Part shown: positions 8,476 to 20,584 of the stretch, piece by piece
Numbering within the stretch: the stretch's first letter is position 1
Layout of the letters: each line of letters begins with the position of its first letter
Assembly: GCA_030267965.1 (NCBI GenBank)
Contig: BRYA01000352.1
Span: forward strand, 1 to 50,898
Direction: 5' to 3'
Source of the DNA: Triparma columacea
Lineage: Eukaryota; Sar; Bolidophyceae; Parmales; Triparmaceae
DNA: 50,898 bases
Made by a program: the position numbers and the translations under genes
The notes under the pieces: generated by a model
Database searches by the model: none
What the model was told of the DNA's origin: nothing
What the model saw: only the letters and a program-made list of their open reading frames with translations

Positions 8476-11400
8476 TTATCTCGCTGTAACGCTATTGCTG
8501 AGCATCCACTGGATCATCTTGACGTCTTTCCCCGTCTCCTCCACTCCTTCCTCCTTCCCCCCCCCCTCCCTTCTTCCGCTCCCCTCCAGCTTCTCCAGCC
8601 CCTCGACCTCCCTAAGCCTTTTGTCCATGACCCCAACCCAGTCATCCCCGCCCTCTTCTTTCCTCATCCCCTTCGCCCTCATCTCCCTTTCCACCATAAA
8701 TCGAACGCCTTGACGTCGGCCTATGGCCGTCAGGTAGACGTGGAGGCTCCTCCTGATCTCCCTGGCCATGATCTTCTTTGCCCTCCCCAATATCGTTCTC
8801 GCCGTGTCCCCCGGCGAGATCCTGTTCTGGAACCACATCATCCCGTAGTTGGGGTCGGCGTTGACGCATATCCTCTCCAGTTCCTCCATGCCTCCGTCCA
8901 CCATCCCCCTGTACCAATCGTCCTCCTTCATCTCTCCCTCTCCCATACTCTCCCCGCCCGCCCACTTCCACCCCTCCTCCCTCGCCACCTCCATGACTTG
9001 CCTCCCCACCTTGGCCCTCATCCTCCTCTGCGCCTCCCTGTCCCCCCCCGTACCCTCCTCCCACCCCTCCCCGTAAATCCCGCTCCCCTCAACGACCCTT
9101 CTGATCCTCTCCTTCATCTCCGGATGAACCTCAGACGCCCTCTCCTCCACGCTCAGGAGCATCAGCAGCCTGCAACTCTCCAGGAAGGAGTCCCCGTACT
9201 GTGGCGTGAACTCAACCGCGAACTGCCACGAGCAGAGCGAAAGCGTGAAAGGGGTTTGGGATTAGGGAAGAAAAATTCAAATAACGAACATGGTTGGGTG
9301 CGTCTTGAGGGGAGATACTTGCGTGTTTTGTACTCCCAGCCATTTGAGCGGCTCTCTTCGCTCACCTTTAAGTACTTCTCCGCGACCCCCAAGTCAAACG
9401 TGGCCTCCCTCGGGTTAAGCTTGATTCTGGCTCCCTCGCACCAGACCTCCCCGCTCTTGGGCACCTCGTTCAGCGCCTTGTCCAGGTACTTGCACTGTTT
9501 CTCCTCCCCCTCCCCCTCCTTCAGCTGGACCAGCATGGCCCATAGCCTCCCCGTCCCTCTGTGGTTCCTGATCCCCATCGCCGCCAGCTGCGTCGCCCTG
9601 GCCCTGTTCCCGCACCGGATCTCCAGCAGGACGCTCTCCAGGAAGACCTTCCACTCCCCGCTGCACTCGGACCTGGCCTTGCAGAGGATCGCCCTTGCCA
9701 GGTCGAGGTTTCCCTCCCACTCCTCCATCCTGGCCGACTCTAGGAACACCAGTGCCTTGGACTTGTCTGGGACTGCAGTGAAGGCCTTGCTCAACAGCAG
9801 CCGTGCCTCCCTGGCCCTCCCGGCGTTAAGCTCCATCCTGCCCCCGGCCATCCACACCTTCCAGCAAAGGTTGCTGGGGCAGTTAATGACAGCCTTGGCC
9901 ATGCACGTCCTCGCCTCCCCCAGCCGATCGTCGAGGTCCCCTCCGTCCTCCCTCACCCCCTTCATGGCCTCCCTCTCCGCCATTAGCGCCGACTCGTACC
10001 ACACCTTCCAGACTAGCTCCTTGCTTATGACCTTCCTGGCCCTGTCTACCATGCCCCTCCACCCCCCGAGCTCCTCCCCGATCCTGAAGGCCCCGAACCA
10101 GAGCGGCCCGTACCTAGGAATCTCCTCCAGCCCCTTGACTACGATCTTCAAGGCCCTCTCCTTGAACCCTGCCCTCTCCTCCGCCCTGAACGCCTCGAAG
10201 TATATGGGCCCGTACCACGGTACGTGCGCCATAAGGTACTTGAAGACCTTCCTCGCCACCGTTATCCTCCCCGCCCTGCTCTCCAGCATGGCGCCCTCCA
10301 GGACGGTCCTCCAGACCTTTGTCCTGTCCTCGTTCTTCAGCCTGCTAATGAGTCCCCTCGCCCCCTCGAGGTCCCCTCGTTTCTCCAGGTGTCTAATCCC
10401 CTTAACCAGCAGTCCCTCGCTAAGTTCGCAGTGGTCAAGTCCCGCCATAAGAACCTCCCCCGCGACGTCACCGTTACCGTGCTCGTCCTCGAGCTTGCTC
10501 CACTCCAGCCACGCCGCCGCGCACTTGGGGTTACCCGAGACGACTGCGATCAAGATCCTCCTGCTCTCACCCCACTCGTTACCCCGCTTGGCAAGGTCGG
10601 CTAACTCGAGGTAACACTTGCAACGATCGTCAACGGCGACCTTGTGGACGACACGGGAGACCCAAGAGGAAGCGACGGCGTAGCTGGACTTCTCAATTGC
10701 CCTGAAACCCCTGTAGAAGTCCTTCATGGTCATTTGGTGGGGCAGAGACTCGGGCCGTACTTGCTGCCTTTGCTGGTGTTGGAGTTGCTGGAGGTGTTGC
10801 GGATGTTCGAAGTGATGTTGGGGGTGTTGAGAGTGTTGGGGGTGATGTTGGGGGTGATGTTGGGAGTGATGTTGATGTTGGAAGTGATGTTGGGGGTGAT
10901 GTTGGGGGTGATATTGGGGGTGTTGGTTATGGTGGGGGGGGTGCTGGGGTTGCTGAGGGTGCTGGGGGTGCTGCGGGTGCTGGGGGTGCTGCGGGTGCTG
11001 GGGGTGCTGCGGGTGCTGGGGGTGCTGCGGGTGCTGGGGGTGCTGCGGGTGCTGCGGGTGCTGCGGGTGCTGGGGGTGCTGAGGATGCTGAGGATGCTGA
11101 GGATGCTGTTGGTGCTGGCTGTGTCCCTGACGTTGGTCCAGCCTGGACCAGGGTTGACGGGGGTTCGCCCCACCATTCTCCCAGCCTCCCTGTCCTTCGA
11201 ACTCGCTCCCCCAATTCGTCCCCAGTCCCTCGTTCCAGATTCCTGCCCCCCTTGCTGCGGCCTCCTGCTGCGTCATACCCCAGCCCCCGTCTCCTCCCTG
11301 CGTATTCGATGCTGTCGTTCTACCGGGACCGTAGTGGTGATGGTGGTGGAGCACGATGACATTGGTTCCTCCTCCTCCTCCTCCGGGAACAACAGTGGGG

Positions 11401-12761
11401 GGGTATGATTGTCTCAGCATGTCAACGCCGTGCTGTCTCGGCGTGTAAGGTGTCGGGGGTAGGTGCGAGGGAGATGGGTGGAGCGGGGACGGTTGCAATG
11501 TTGATGTTGACACGGAAGTATTGTCTGATTGTGGTTGGGAGTTGTTGAAAGGTCTCGGGGTCTCCATCGTGAAACCATACCCAAGGACCCCGGCGCTGGC
11601 ATTGCTTGAGACGGGGGTTGCAGAGCCGTCGCGGGTTGACGATTGTGCGTCCCAACGAGGTGCTTTTGGTGTTTGCTGCTGTAATGAGTGGGAAAGTTAG
11701 CGATGAGCTAAAGGAGTTGCGATGTATAGTATGTCACTTCTCGCCGTTCTCACCTGTTGTTGTTGTTGATGGTGGTGGTGGTGGTGGTGATGTTGCTGTC
11801 GTTGGTGGTGCTGTTGTTGCTGCTGCTGTTTGTGATCCTGCTCCTGCTCTTGTTCCTGCCCCTCCTTCTGCTGCTGCTGCTCCTTGTCCCCCTCCTCATG
11901 CTCAAAGTGTTGTTGTTGCTGCTTTCGACGATGATGATGGTTATGATGGAAGGACTCCTCCTCAGAATGGGGATGGGATAAGCTCCTAAACCCAGGGGTC
12001 AGGCGCCCGGGAGGGTGCAGGGGCGTGTATAGGCTGGTACCTTCGCCCAAATCGGAACTGATTTTTTCGTTGCCGCCACCGCTGCCCCAGCTTGTGCCCA
12101 CGTTGAGATTGGTGTTCAGGGCCAAACTGTTGATAGCCATGAAGCCCCCGATGTGTTCGGAGGTACTTTCAGCGTTAGTGCTCCCGTCGAGAGACGATTC
12201 GGCACTCATATTCACATAATCGGAACTGTTTAACGCGTTGAAGTGTTGAGAGGAAGCAAAGGATTGTGGTGGTGGTTTGGAGAGCAGATGAGCCGAGGGA
12301 GGCAGCATTTGAGAAGAGACGAAAGACTTGGGGGATTGTATGGCGGATAGAGGGGGTGATGTGGACTGCGTAGGTGGAAGGAAGATATTATTATTGTCGA
12401 CAGAAACATTCCTGGAAGTGTTCCTGCCACTATTGCTGCCATCGCCGCCCGCAGGAGCGAACGCGCTGAAGCTACTCGGGGGTAAATTGTGCGGCATGTC
12501 AGAATTGGCCACGTTGGGAGGCAGGTTGGGAGGCAGGTTGGGAGGCAGGTGACTGGGGGGGGGGAAGCCTGCATCGCTGAGAGGGTGAAGGCCATCCTCT
12601 GCAACAACACGATCTGATCCAATAAAGCGGTTGTTGTAAGAGTGGGAGTTTCCGTAGGAACCCGGGATCGAACCGCTGGCAGAGAAGTGGGAGAGAGAAG
12701 ATAAAGAGGAGGATGAGGAAAGGCTTGGGGAAGACGGGTCAATGTTTGAGTTTTTCTCCAT
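8476..12761 (-). CDS. HAT/TPR-repeat RNA-processing-type protein with His/Gln-rich N-terminus
   Basis: Exons (minus strand) 12761..11754, 11678..9366 and 9222..8476 join in phase 0 to give 1355 residues. The start is the ATG at 12761; the open frame further upstream has no ATG. Residues 1 to about 590 are low complexity: Ser/Pro/Asn, then HHHHHHQQQQQ, then a run of about 20 QHP units. From about 610 on come repeated half-a-TPR (HAT) units such as CAAAWLEWSKLEDEHGN, WYGPIYFEAFRAEERAG and KVWMAGGRMELNAGR. They continue over the last intron into KFAVEFTPQYGDSFLE. HAT proteins act in pre-mRNA, rRNA or organellar RNA processing, and this one could be any of these. Its 3' coding third is strongly G-rich, which leaves a spurious 634-codon antisense frame. 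Confidence 0.7.
10942..11117. repeat. 9-bp minisatellite inside the HAT-protein gene
   Basis: About 19 tandem copies of a 9-bp unit. On the plus strand the unit reads ctgcgggtg or ctgggggtg; on the coding strand it is CAGCACCCC/G, translated as QHP. A less regular His/Gln-rich stretch continues on the low-coordinate side to about 10750. Confidence 0.85.
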
Positions 12762-13091
12762 AATCGCAGCAGTGGAGGGGTTGCGTACGCCTGAGTGGTC
12801 TCTAAATATGGTGGGACGCAACAAGACGCAACTCTTGTCACGACACAAGGGCTGAAATTTGGTTTTCTCAAGAAATGGACAAAAAATAGCAAAGCAAATA
12901 GCTAAGGTGAAAAAGCAGTCCCGTTACTATCGACGATAGCGCAAAATCGACCAAGTTTTCAAAGACGACTAAAAAATTACAGCCAACAAACATCCAATTT
13001 ACAAGAAATCCTCTCCCCTCATCCATCCATCCATCGACTCAACCCTAAAAGTTGAGAAAAAGAAACTTCCTAAGCAGTCAACCGCTTAATA
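12762..13091. promoter_or_regulatory. Divergent region between the HAT gene and FCF1
   Basis: 330 bp separate two start codons facing away from each other. It contains a catc microsatellite (about 13020-13034) and A-rich tracts. Both flanking genes look like RNA-processing genes, so a shared bidirectional promoter is plausible, but no specific motif was identified. Confidence 0.35.
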
Positions 13092-13682
13092 ATGACGAAA
13101 TCTAAGGTTACTCGTAAGTTTGCCGTCGCAAAGAAGATAATTTCGCCGAAAGATACGAGGGTGAAGTCAAATCAGATCAAGGCAAAGGAGAAGCTGGAGA
13201 AGAAGAAGGAGGAGGAGGCCCCAAGGAACATTGAGAACGTGAGCTCTGCCATGTTCTTCTCTCACAACACCCAGCTTGGTCCTCCTTACAATGTCCTGGT
13301 AGACACGAACTTCCTTAACTTTTCCATCCGCAACAAGCTGGATGTTGTCAGGGCCATGATGGACTGCCTGCTCGCCAAGTGCACCCCCTGCATCACCGAC
13401 TGCGTGATGGGTGAGCTTGAGAAGCTAGGCAGTAAGTATAGGCTTGCCTTGTCCCTGGCCAAGGACCCCAGGTTCCAGCGGATCCCCTGCAACTGCAAGG
13501 GGTGCTATGCTGATGACTGCCTCGTAAATATGTGCTCCCAGTGGAAGTGCTTCATTGTCGCAACGTGCGACAAGGAGTTGAGGAGACGCATTAGGAAAAT
13601 TCCCGGCGTTCCTTGCATGTATATCAGTGCTAGGAAATATACAGTGGAGAGGATGCCTGAGGCATTTGGAGCTCCCAGGTAA
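13092..13682 (+). CDS. FCF1: rRNA-processing PIN-domain protein FCF1
   Basis: An intronless 196-residue frame, the usual family length (about 190-200). FCF1/Utp24 is the small-subunit processome endonuclease that cleaves pre-rRNA at sites A1 and A2 in the nucleolus. A basic N-terminus (residues 1-40) precedes the PIN domain. Likely metal ligands are D71 (LVDTNF), E108 or E110 (MGELEKLG), D141/D142 (CYADDC) and D160 (ATCDKEL), followed by the hallmark [11 protein letters not shown] at 165-174. All acidic positions are present, so it should be active. The start ATG is supported by the conserved [16 protein letters not shown] N-terminus. Confidence 0.95.
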   Translation: MTKSKVTRKFAVAKKIISPKDTRVKSNQIKAKEKLEKKKEEEAPRNIENVSSAMFFSHNTQLGPPYNVLVDTNFLNFSIRNKLDVVRAMMDCLLAKCTPCITDCVMGELEKLGSKYRLALSLAKDPRFQRIPCNCKGCYADDCLVNMCSQWKCFIVATCDKELRRRIRKIPGVPCMYISARKYTVERMPEAFGAPR

Positions 13683-13971
13683 TCCTCGGGCTTTCAAAGT
13701 TGCCTTTTGGTGCGTGTTGTTGTAATAAGATCTTGTATAGAAAAGTTATGAAAAGAAAACTTGTACTTGAGTACTTGTGAATTCGCAAAGTCAAAGCAGT
13801 CCAACTACAATTTGCAAAGCCTTGGGAGAAGGCTAAAGTCGTGTTTGAAGGGTCGCCCTCGTGTTTGGTGCTTGCTTAAACCCAGCCTCCGCTCCACACC
13901 TCCCACCCGCGTTTCAAGAACCCTCGATCTGGACTTCCAGGACTTCTTTGCTCGGCACATTCGAAGAGATT

Positions 13972-15399
13972 ATGAAAATCAATGTGGTTGTCTTACTTTT
14001 TGCTCTGTTACTGTCATGCAGGAGCGTATGTACAATAAAAGTTCCGAAGGGTGGGGTAAAATCTCCCCCTAATACAAAGGAAAAACTGAAAAATAGTGAA
14101 GGGAGTTCGTCCTCTTCTCCTCCCCCCCCTCCCTCCGACTTGCTCGTGGAAATATTTGAGTTCGCGCCTATGAGGGATAAGCCTACTACGTCGTCCTGGC
14201 GGACGATGACTCCGAGCGGTGAGACGAAGGATTGTGCTTCTCCCACTGATGCCCAGCCCCCCCGTGGTTACAAGTGGGCAGGGAAGTGGAAGATTGAGGT
14301 TTCGAAGGAGACTGATTCGTACGGTTGGGTCTCTGGGTCTGGGGGGGGCATGAAGAGGAGGAGGTGGCTGAGGATGGTGAAGAAGTCGAGCACCTTGAGG
14401 CTTGATGGCCCTGCCACAATGCTCTCAGAGGAGGTGGTATCGTCGGTAGTCCAGCAAGACGCCCCCGCGAACGCCACCATTGCCAAGACCGCTGAGGCGT
14501 CGGCAAAGTCTACGAAGGTGCTCACAAAGCTAATTAGCCAAAAAATTCAAAACGTGAAAGACGACTGGAACTGGAAGGGTTTTGGTTGGTCCTTTTACAA
14601 ATCGTTCCTTTACCCTGAGGCTGGGGGGGTCAGCTTCAGAATGCCCATCTCACAGAACTTCCTCACGTACTTCTCGAGGCCCTGGCTTCCCTCGATAAAC
14701 TCTTCCATTGGCTTTTACTACCCTTGGTCTATCGGCCTCTTCCTCTCATTTTCAATCCCCATTCAGCTTTACTTTCTCTTCTTTGTGCGATTCGCCCAGT
14801 CTTTTCTGCGCTTCCTCAAAATTCGGAAGACTCCAGTCGACAGGGTTGAGTACAGTATCAACGTCGTGCAAAGGATGGGAGTTAGGTGAGGGAGAGAGGC
14901 GATCGAAATGACGTGCGGTGATTAGGGTATTTGTTTCCGGTATTTTCATTAGCCTCTCTATGCAAGGCGCGCCCTTTCTGTCTTTGCGACCTCATTAATC
15001 CTCGCCTTTCTCCTTACAACGTTCGCGATTCACTTTGCTCATCGCAGCTTCAGCTGGAGGTACAGCAAGAGGTACGGGTACAGAAGGATGGTCGCACCCT
15101 GGGGGCTCTGGCTACCGACGGTAAGGATCATAACAAGGTGGCTTGACTCCTTTGCGGGGCTGGGGAAGAAATTGAAGACGGAATGGCTAATCTCAAAGAC
15201 TGCAGGGTTGGGTCTGACGTCCTCACTTTACAACGACGGTCTCACTGGGAGCGTTGTGCTTTCACTCAATAGCTTCTTCTACGACTGGGGAAGTTGGAGG
15301 GGAGGTAAGAGTGCAAGCTATAGGGAAAAGTGGAAAAAGATGAAAGAAGCCGAGAGAAGAAGGAAGGTGATAGAGGGGGGCGAGGTGGTTGGAGAGTGA
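13972..15399 (+). CDS. Secretory-pathway dysferlin-domain (DysF) membrane protein
   Basis: Exons 13972..14885 and 15048..15399 join in phase 2 to give 421 residues. Residues 1-21 form a clear signal peptide (MKINVVVLLFALLLSC). Residues about 60-135 fit a DysF domain: IFEFAP, YKWAGKWKIEV with W102 and W106, SYGWV, and the basic RRRWLR near 129-134. Dysferlin domains occur in dysferlins and in peroxisome/ER-remodelling Pex24/Pex30-type proteins. The second half has hydrophobic segments (about 230-300), RRMVAPWGLWLPTVR, and a Lys/Arg-rich tail. A signal peptide joined to a DysF domain suggests residence in the ER or a plastid-surrounding membrane (inference). The intron ends gctcatcgcag, like several others in the window. 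Confidence 0.6.
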
Positions 15400-15644
15400 A
15401 TGCGCGGGGAGTTAATTCTGCGTAGTTATCCTTTGTTGTTTGTTATTGAGAGAGATGTTTTGGTATTTTAGTTTGCACTCCGCAACCGAACAAGAAGGGG
15501 AATACTGAAATGCACCCAAATCGGGCCCAAAAATAAAACAACTCGTTTTCGGGGGTGACTTTCGGGGGTGGCTTTCGGGCCCTCGGGCCCAAATAAATTT
15601 AGTCAAGAAAATCTCTTCCACGTGACTATCCAGTAGCGCCAACA

Positions 15645-18600
15645 ATGCCATTTCGCAGTAAGAAAGCAAGACTGCTAGCGAAATCTAAACCCGCAGGTTT
15701 CGAAACTAAGCTCCCAACCCCTCCTCTTCCCTCTCGCTCGGAGAGTGGTGAGAGTGATGACCTTCTTCTCTCTTCTGAGAGCTCGTTCGACGCAAGTGAT
15801 CAACTTGTCGATTTTAACAACGGTGATGTTGACGTTGATAGTTCTAAAGTCGCTGTAGCTTTCGAAGATCCCGCGGAAACAGGGGATAGCCAAGGCCAAA
15901 CGGCTACTGCAATCTCCCAGGACCTGGATTTGAGCCCAATTGATGGATCAGGTATTGATTGTCTTGGTGCTGCAAATGATTCATGTGACGATCTCGCGAA
16001 TGTGATGGAGGTTGAGCAGGAGGCGATCGCAGTTGAAGAATCCTTCATCATGTCGAAGCAGGGCGACGAGGAGGGGGAGCCTACTGGACCTACCCCTTTC
16101 AAGGCAAAGAGCTTGAACGTCATGTTCGAGGGAGTTGCCGAAGAAGAAATCATTCCTCTTCCTGTTCCTGCTCCTGATTCCGCTCTCGTGGCTTCCTCCA
16201 CGTCCACCTCTTTGTCCATCAACCACAACAGGTCCAATTCGATTCAGGTCTTCCTTCGCATTCGCCCTATGGCGGATACCAGCAAAGTTTCAACCATCAA
16301 GGTCCTTCCCAACTCGTCGTCCTCCTCCGCTCCTTCTACAGTGCGCACCATTCCTCCTCCAGGGTCCTTCAGCGAGAAGCAGCGAACCTCCTCTGAGGGG
16401 ATTGCGGGAGAGTCTGAGGGCTCGGAGCTTCAGACCCTCAAGGAGGTGAGACATGCCGAGCGGCGATCATATATATATATTTTTTAGTAGCGCACTAAAT
16501 CGCATTCTAACTCAATGTACGTAATGCCCCCCCACCTTCCTCCCCACCCCTTCCCCGACAAAGTTCACCTACTCGAGGGTATTTGCCCCCGAGACCGAAC
16601 AGGCTACCCTGTACGACTCCGCCGCCTCCTCCCTCGTTTCTGGAATGTTTGATCCCACCAATCCACAGTCCGCGTTGCTCTTTGCTTACGGCATCACAAA
16701 TGCCGGCAAATCGCACACCATCATGGGAACCGACAAGGAACCAGGGATTGTGCCCCGCACCATGAAGGACATATTCTCCAAGATGACCCCCAGTCTCGAG
16801 CTTCGCATGAGCTACCTCGAGATTTACAACGAGCAGGGTGAGAACAAACAGCGAACGAGAAGCATCCCGCCTACCGCTTCCTGCCTTCTACCCCCTGCTG
16901 CCTCCACCATCCCCCGTCTAACCCTTGCTTTCTCTTTCGCCCCTTGTAGTTTACGACCTGCTCGCCACGCCCGCGGTCAGCAAAAAGGGGAGGGTTGCTT
17001 CCAAGCGCCAGGGCCTGAAGCTCCAGGACAACAAGGGTACGATCGAGGTCAGGGGTCTGTCGAAGCACAAGGTCTGCGACACCAACGAAGGATTGAAGCT
17101 CGCCGCCACCGCCAAGAAGAACAGGCAAGTCACCGGAACGAACTTGAACGGTGTCAGCTCAAGGAGCCACTCGGTTTGCCAGCTGGAGCTGGTTCCAAAG
17201 AACGGCAAGGGTGGGAAGAACGCCATGTTCTGGATCGTTGATTTGGCAGGAAGTGAAAGGAGCAAACGCACTGGTGTCGGTGCGAAGTCCGCGCAACAAC
17301 GTGAGGCGTCCGGTATCAACACCTCCCTTATGAAGCTCTGGAGATGCCTCAAGCAACTCCGCTCCAACCAGCAGAACAAGGCGGCCGCCCTGGCTTCCAA
17401 CCAACCCGCCCCCAAGGCGCCCCTTGTACCCTTCCGCGAGTCTAAGCTGACGCACCTTTTCATGAACCACCTCTCCGGCTCTTCAGCTGGAAGGACGGTC
17501 ATGATCGTCAATGTCAACCCCCAACCCGACGACTACGACGAAACCCAACACGTCCTCAACTCTGCCGCGATTGCCCAGAGTGTCAAGATTACCAATGAGG
17601 AGTATATTAAGAAAAAGGAGAAGTCTGAAGTAATGGCCACGCACGATGCCAACGGAAGGAGCCTCAAGAGTATTGCTGAGGACGCTACAATGAAGGAGAA
17701 GAAGGGAGGGGAGAGGAAGAAGAGGCCCAGTGGCAACATATCCAACGCGGCAATGAATAACAAGATGCAGCAAATGGCGAACGAGAATGCTGCCCTGAGG
17801 ACCGCCCTGAGCTCCCTGAAGGAGAGACTCTTCAACGCAGAGACAGAGATCAGAGAGGAGGTCGCTGAGGAGTTTGAGGAGAGGTGAGGAGGAGGTTGCG
17901 AAGCGAAGCGAAAGGGAAGCGAATGAAGGAGATGGAGGATGAAGGATGGGCACTACTCCACGATTTGACTGCCTGCCCCTCTCTGTGCCTAACCCCCCCC
18001 CCCCCTCACAGAATAATGGAGATCCACGAAGAGTACGCAGCGCAGAAACGCAGCCACGAGGCAAGCATGGGAGTACCCACACCTGCTCGGTCCGTGAGGA
18101 AGCTCCAGGCCGAGAGGGCGAACGACTACGTTGACGAGCTGCTCGAGAAGATCATTGAGTGCGAGGAGGAAATGGAGAGGATGACTAGAGCTCACGATGA
18201 GGAACTTAGTAAGAGAGACAACGTCATTGAGGGACTGAAAAGGGAGATTGCATGCTCAAAAGGAGAGAGGGAGGGGGGAGAGGTTGAGACGGAAGTGGAG
18301 GTGGAAGTCGAAGGAGGAGATAAGATGGAAGAAGAAGAAGAAGAAGATAGCATTATCACTGAGGGCGCTGTCTTGGCGGCGGGAATCGATACGGACGGGA
18401 CCGTCAAATATGACACTCCGGTGACAAGCGAGGAAGTAGATGTTGGGGGGGAGGTGAGGGAGGAGGAAGAGGAAGAGGAAGAAGAAGAGGAAGAAGATGA
18501 GGGGGAGGAAAGCGATGGAAGCATCATGGACTTAATTGAAGATGACAAGCGTGAAGAGGTTGAAAGCGAAGATGATGGAATGACAGTCGGTGCCGTCGTG

Positions 18601-19095
18601 GCCGAGAGCGCCGACACTCCAAAAGCTGATAGGGAGGAAGATGTTAAGCTGATTGAACCAACTGACACAGAGAGGAAGAGGATGGACGAGGAGGCCCAGA
18701 ACAAGAAATTGAAGAGACTTCCTCGGAGCAGGTGCTCCGAGGTTGCCTGCATCCCAGTGAAGAAGGAGAAGGTCGTGAAGCCCACAGCTGAGGAAGAGTC
18801 TAGCGACAAGGCGAGTGAAATGTCGGCGCCAACCCCGACCAAGAAGAAGAAGGGACTCTTCGCCAAGCTCACCAGTGGCAAGAAGAAGAGGAAGGCCGGA
18901 GAGGACATTTCGCCATCCGCAGCTGGAGCCAAGCGCGACCGCAAGTCCCTAGGAGAGATATCCAACATTTCCGAGCTGACCCAGCCCACCGTAGCGGGCG
19001 GGAAGCTGCTGAAGATGAAGCCCAGACCCAGGGGAAGAGCGCCAAAGGGGAAACAGTGGAACGGACTCCAGGGGGCGTGGGTTCCTAAGGCGTGA
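15645..19095 (+). CDS. Kinesin-6 family motor (KIF20/KIF23-like)
   Basis: Four exons, 15645..16445, 16564..16837, 16950..17883 and 18012..19095, give 1030 residues with consistent phases. The motor domain (about 200-590) has IQVFLRIRPM, P-loop GITNAGKS (310-317), switch I NGVSSRSHS (425-433) and switch II DLAGSER (456-462). SLMKLWRCLKQLR, FRESKLTHLF and MIVNVNPQPDDYDETQHV are typical of kinesin-6, the cytokinesis and central-spindle motors. The N in the P-loop (normally Q) is also a kinesin-6 trait. After the motor comes coiled coil (ENAALRTALSSLKERLFNAE and RANDYVDELLEKIIECEEEM), then a long Glu-rich and Lys-rich tail. The tail end, KLLKMKPRPRGRAPKGKQW, is strongly basic and may bind microtubules. 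Confidence 0.85.
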
Positions 19096-19240
19096 GGACA
19101 GGATGATGGGGGGAAAGGGGGGGGGGGGGATAGGGAAGGCACGAGCGGAAAATACACTTATAACGGGTCTTTACTCAAAATTGTCTGTCTAGATTTTGGT
19201 TCAGAAAGCGGGGAAAAAAATTACTCTCTAATAGTTGCCA

Positions 19241-20457
19241 ATGGTTAAATTCCTCGATCATCCTGAGCTCACATGCCTTTCAGGGCAAGTAGCTGAGGCT
19301 GTTATAGGTGCGTAACCCCAAAAGTAACAAAAATGAGGGATGTATTCCCTCCTAAATGGGGGGGGAATTTAGCTCGACCTTGAGAATTTGTCCATGTTGG
19401 GGCAATTTTGGGAGAATTTTGACATCGTGGAGACTGAAAGTTCTTTGAGGGGCGGAATAGATATTATCACGGCGAATTGTGGTATCTAAATTCCGTGGAA
19501 GTTCTCGTATTGTTATATAATCCAATCCACTCCTAACACTCCCTCCCTCCCATAGGAGATCGTGTCCTCTCATGCACCGTCGACGTTTTCTCGTGCAAAA
19601 GGGCTGGAACTGATAAGAAGATTGGGGCTTCGATACAACAACGACTGCAGGATGAGTGTGATTTGAGAAATTCTCACGAGTTTCAAGAGGGGGGAGGAAA
19701 CCCGGGAGGAAACAAAAGGAAGAAGAGCGGGGATTCGGAGGGTTTAGCTCCCAGTGTCACCATGACAGAGTTGGGTGATCTCTCTGTCCCCGGAGTGCAG
19801 CGCTTTATTGCCGACCTTATATTAACGCTCAATACTGTCTTCCCTGATTATGACTTCACCACAATCCCGGCTACCTCCTTCAAGTCCGCCGGGAGCGTGT
19901 CGCAGGTCGTCCACGAGATCAATGCCCGTATTAATGCTAGTCTCTGCAGCAATAGCCCCACGCAGGAGGTTGGGGCGAACAGGTTCCAGCAGCATAAGAT
20001 AAATCCAGACACCTTCCTCCCTGAGCTCTGGGAGGTCGTGGGCAAGATCATGCCGATGGAGGAGGTCCAGGTCTTCACCTACGTACCCGAGGTCCAAGGG
20101 GACCCCTTCTCCGACGACGGGGTTCTTTGGAGCTTCAACTACTTCTTCTGTAGCAAAGAGATGAAGGTAAGAATGCAACAAATATGAAAGCACTGAAAGA
20201 TTGCGAGAGGAGCGAAGGGGGGAGGGGAGCGACGACTTGTGCACACCATGTAGCTAACTCATCTCGCTCCTCCCCCGCTCTTCCACCGCATGTCACAGAA
20301 AATTCTCTACTTTACCTGCATAACAAGAAGAAGTGATTCCGTGTTCCATACCAATCTCAGCCAGGACGATGATGATGCCAACTTCACCAGCCCTTCGAAT
20401 TATATGGACCAAAGCTTCTCGTCGAGCATGAACTTTGACATGGACAGTAGTAGTTGA
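19241..20457 (+). CDS. MAF1: MAF1, repressor of RNA polymerase III
   Basis: Exons 19241..19307, 19556..20166 and 20299..20457 give 278 residues with matching phases (1 then 0). The N-terminus MVKFLDHPELTCLSGQVAEA carries the MAF1 signature KFLDHPEL. VFSCKRAGTDKK is conserved box A. ADLILTLNTVFPDYDF matches box B, and [28 protein letters not shown] matches box C. MAF1 binds Pol III and blocks initiation under stress; its activity is set by TOR-dependent phosphorylation. The insert between boxes A and B (about 55-90) includes KRKKSGDSEG, a basic patch with a nearby Ser that could be a regulatory site (inference). Intron 2 has long complementary arms of GAGCGAAGGGGGG and CGCTCCTCCCCC. Confidence 0.93.
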
Positions 20458-20584
20458 GGAGGGAGTGAGGAGGATGATTTTTATGTGTTAATGTGTACTT
20501 TGTGAACGAAGAGGATGAAAAACTCGAGAGCGTGCGTATGTAATTTAGGATGTGGTGTTTTATTAAAAGCTCAAACATTGTCCT

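Noticed and set aside
8710..10614. Plus-strand 634-codon open frame
   Set aside because: It is antisense to the HAT-repeat gene and exists because that gene's coding strand is G-rich and lacks antisense stops. It is Ser/Pro/Leu-rich with no domain.
10942..11117. CRISPR-like array
   Set aside because: The 9-bp unit has no spacers and encodes QHP inside a eukaryotic gene. The 90-bp zinc-finger period was rejected for the same reason.
18192..19157. Minus-strand Ser-rich 321-codon frame
   Set aside because: Shadow of the kinesin tail; Ser runs are the complement of Glu/Lys triplets.
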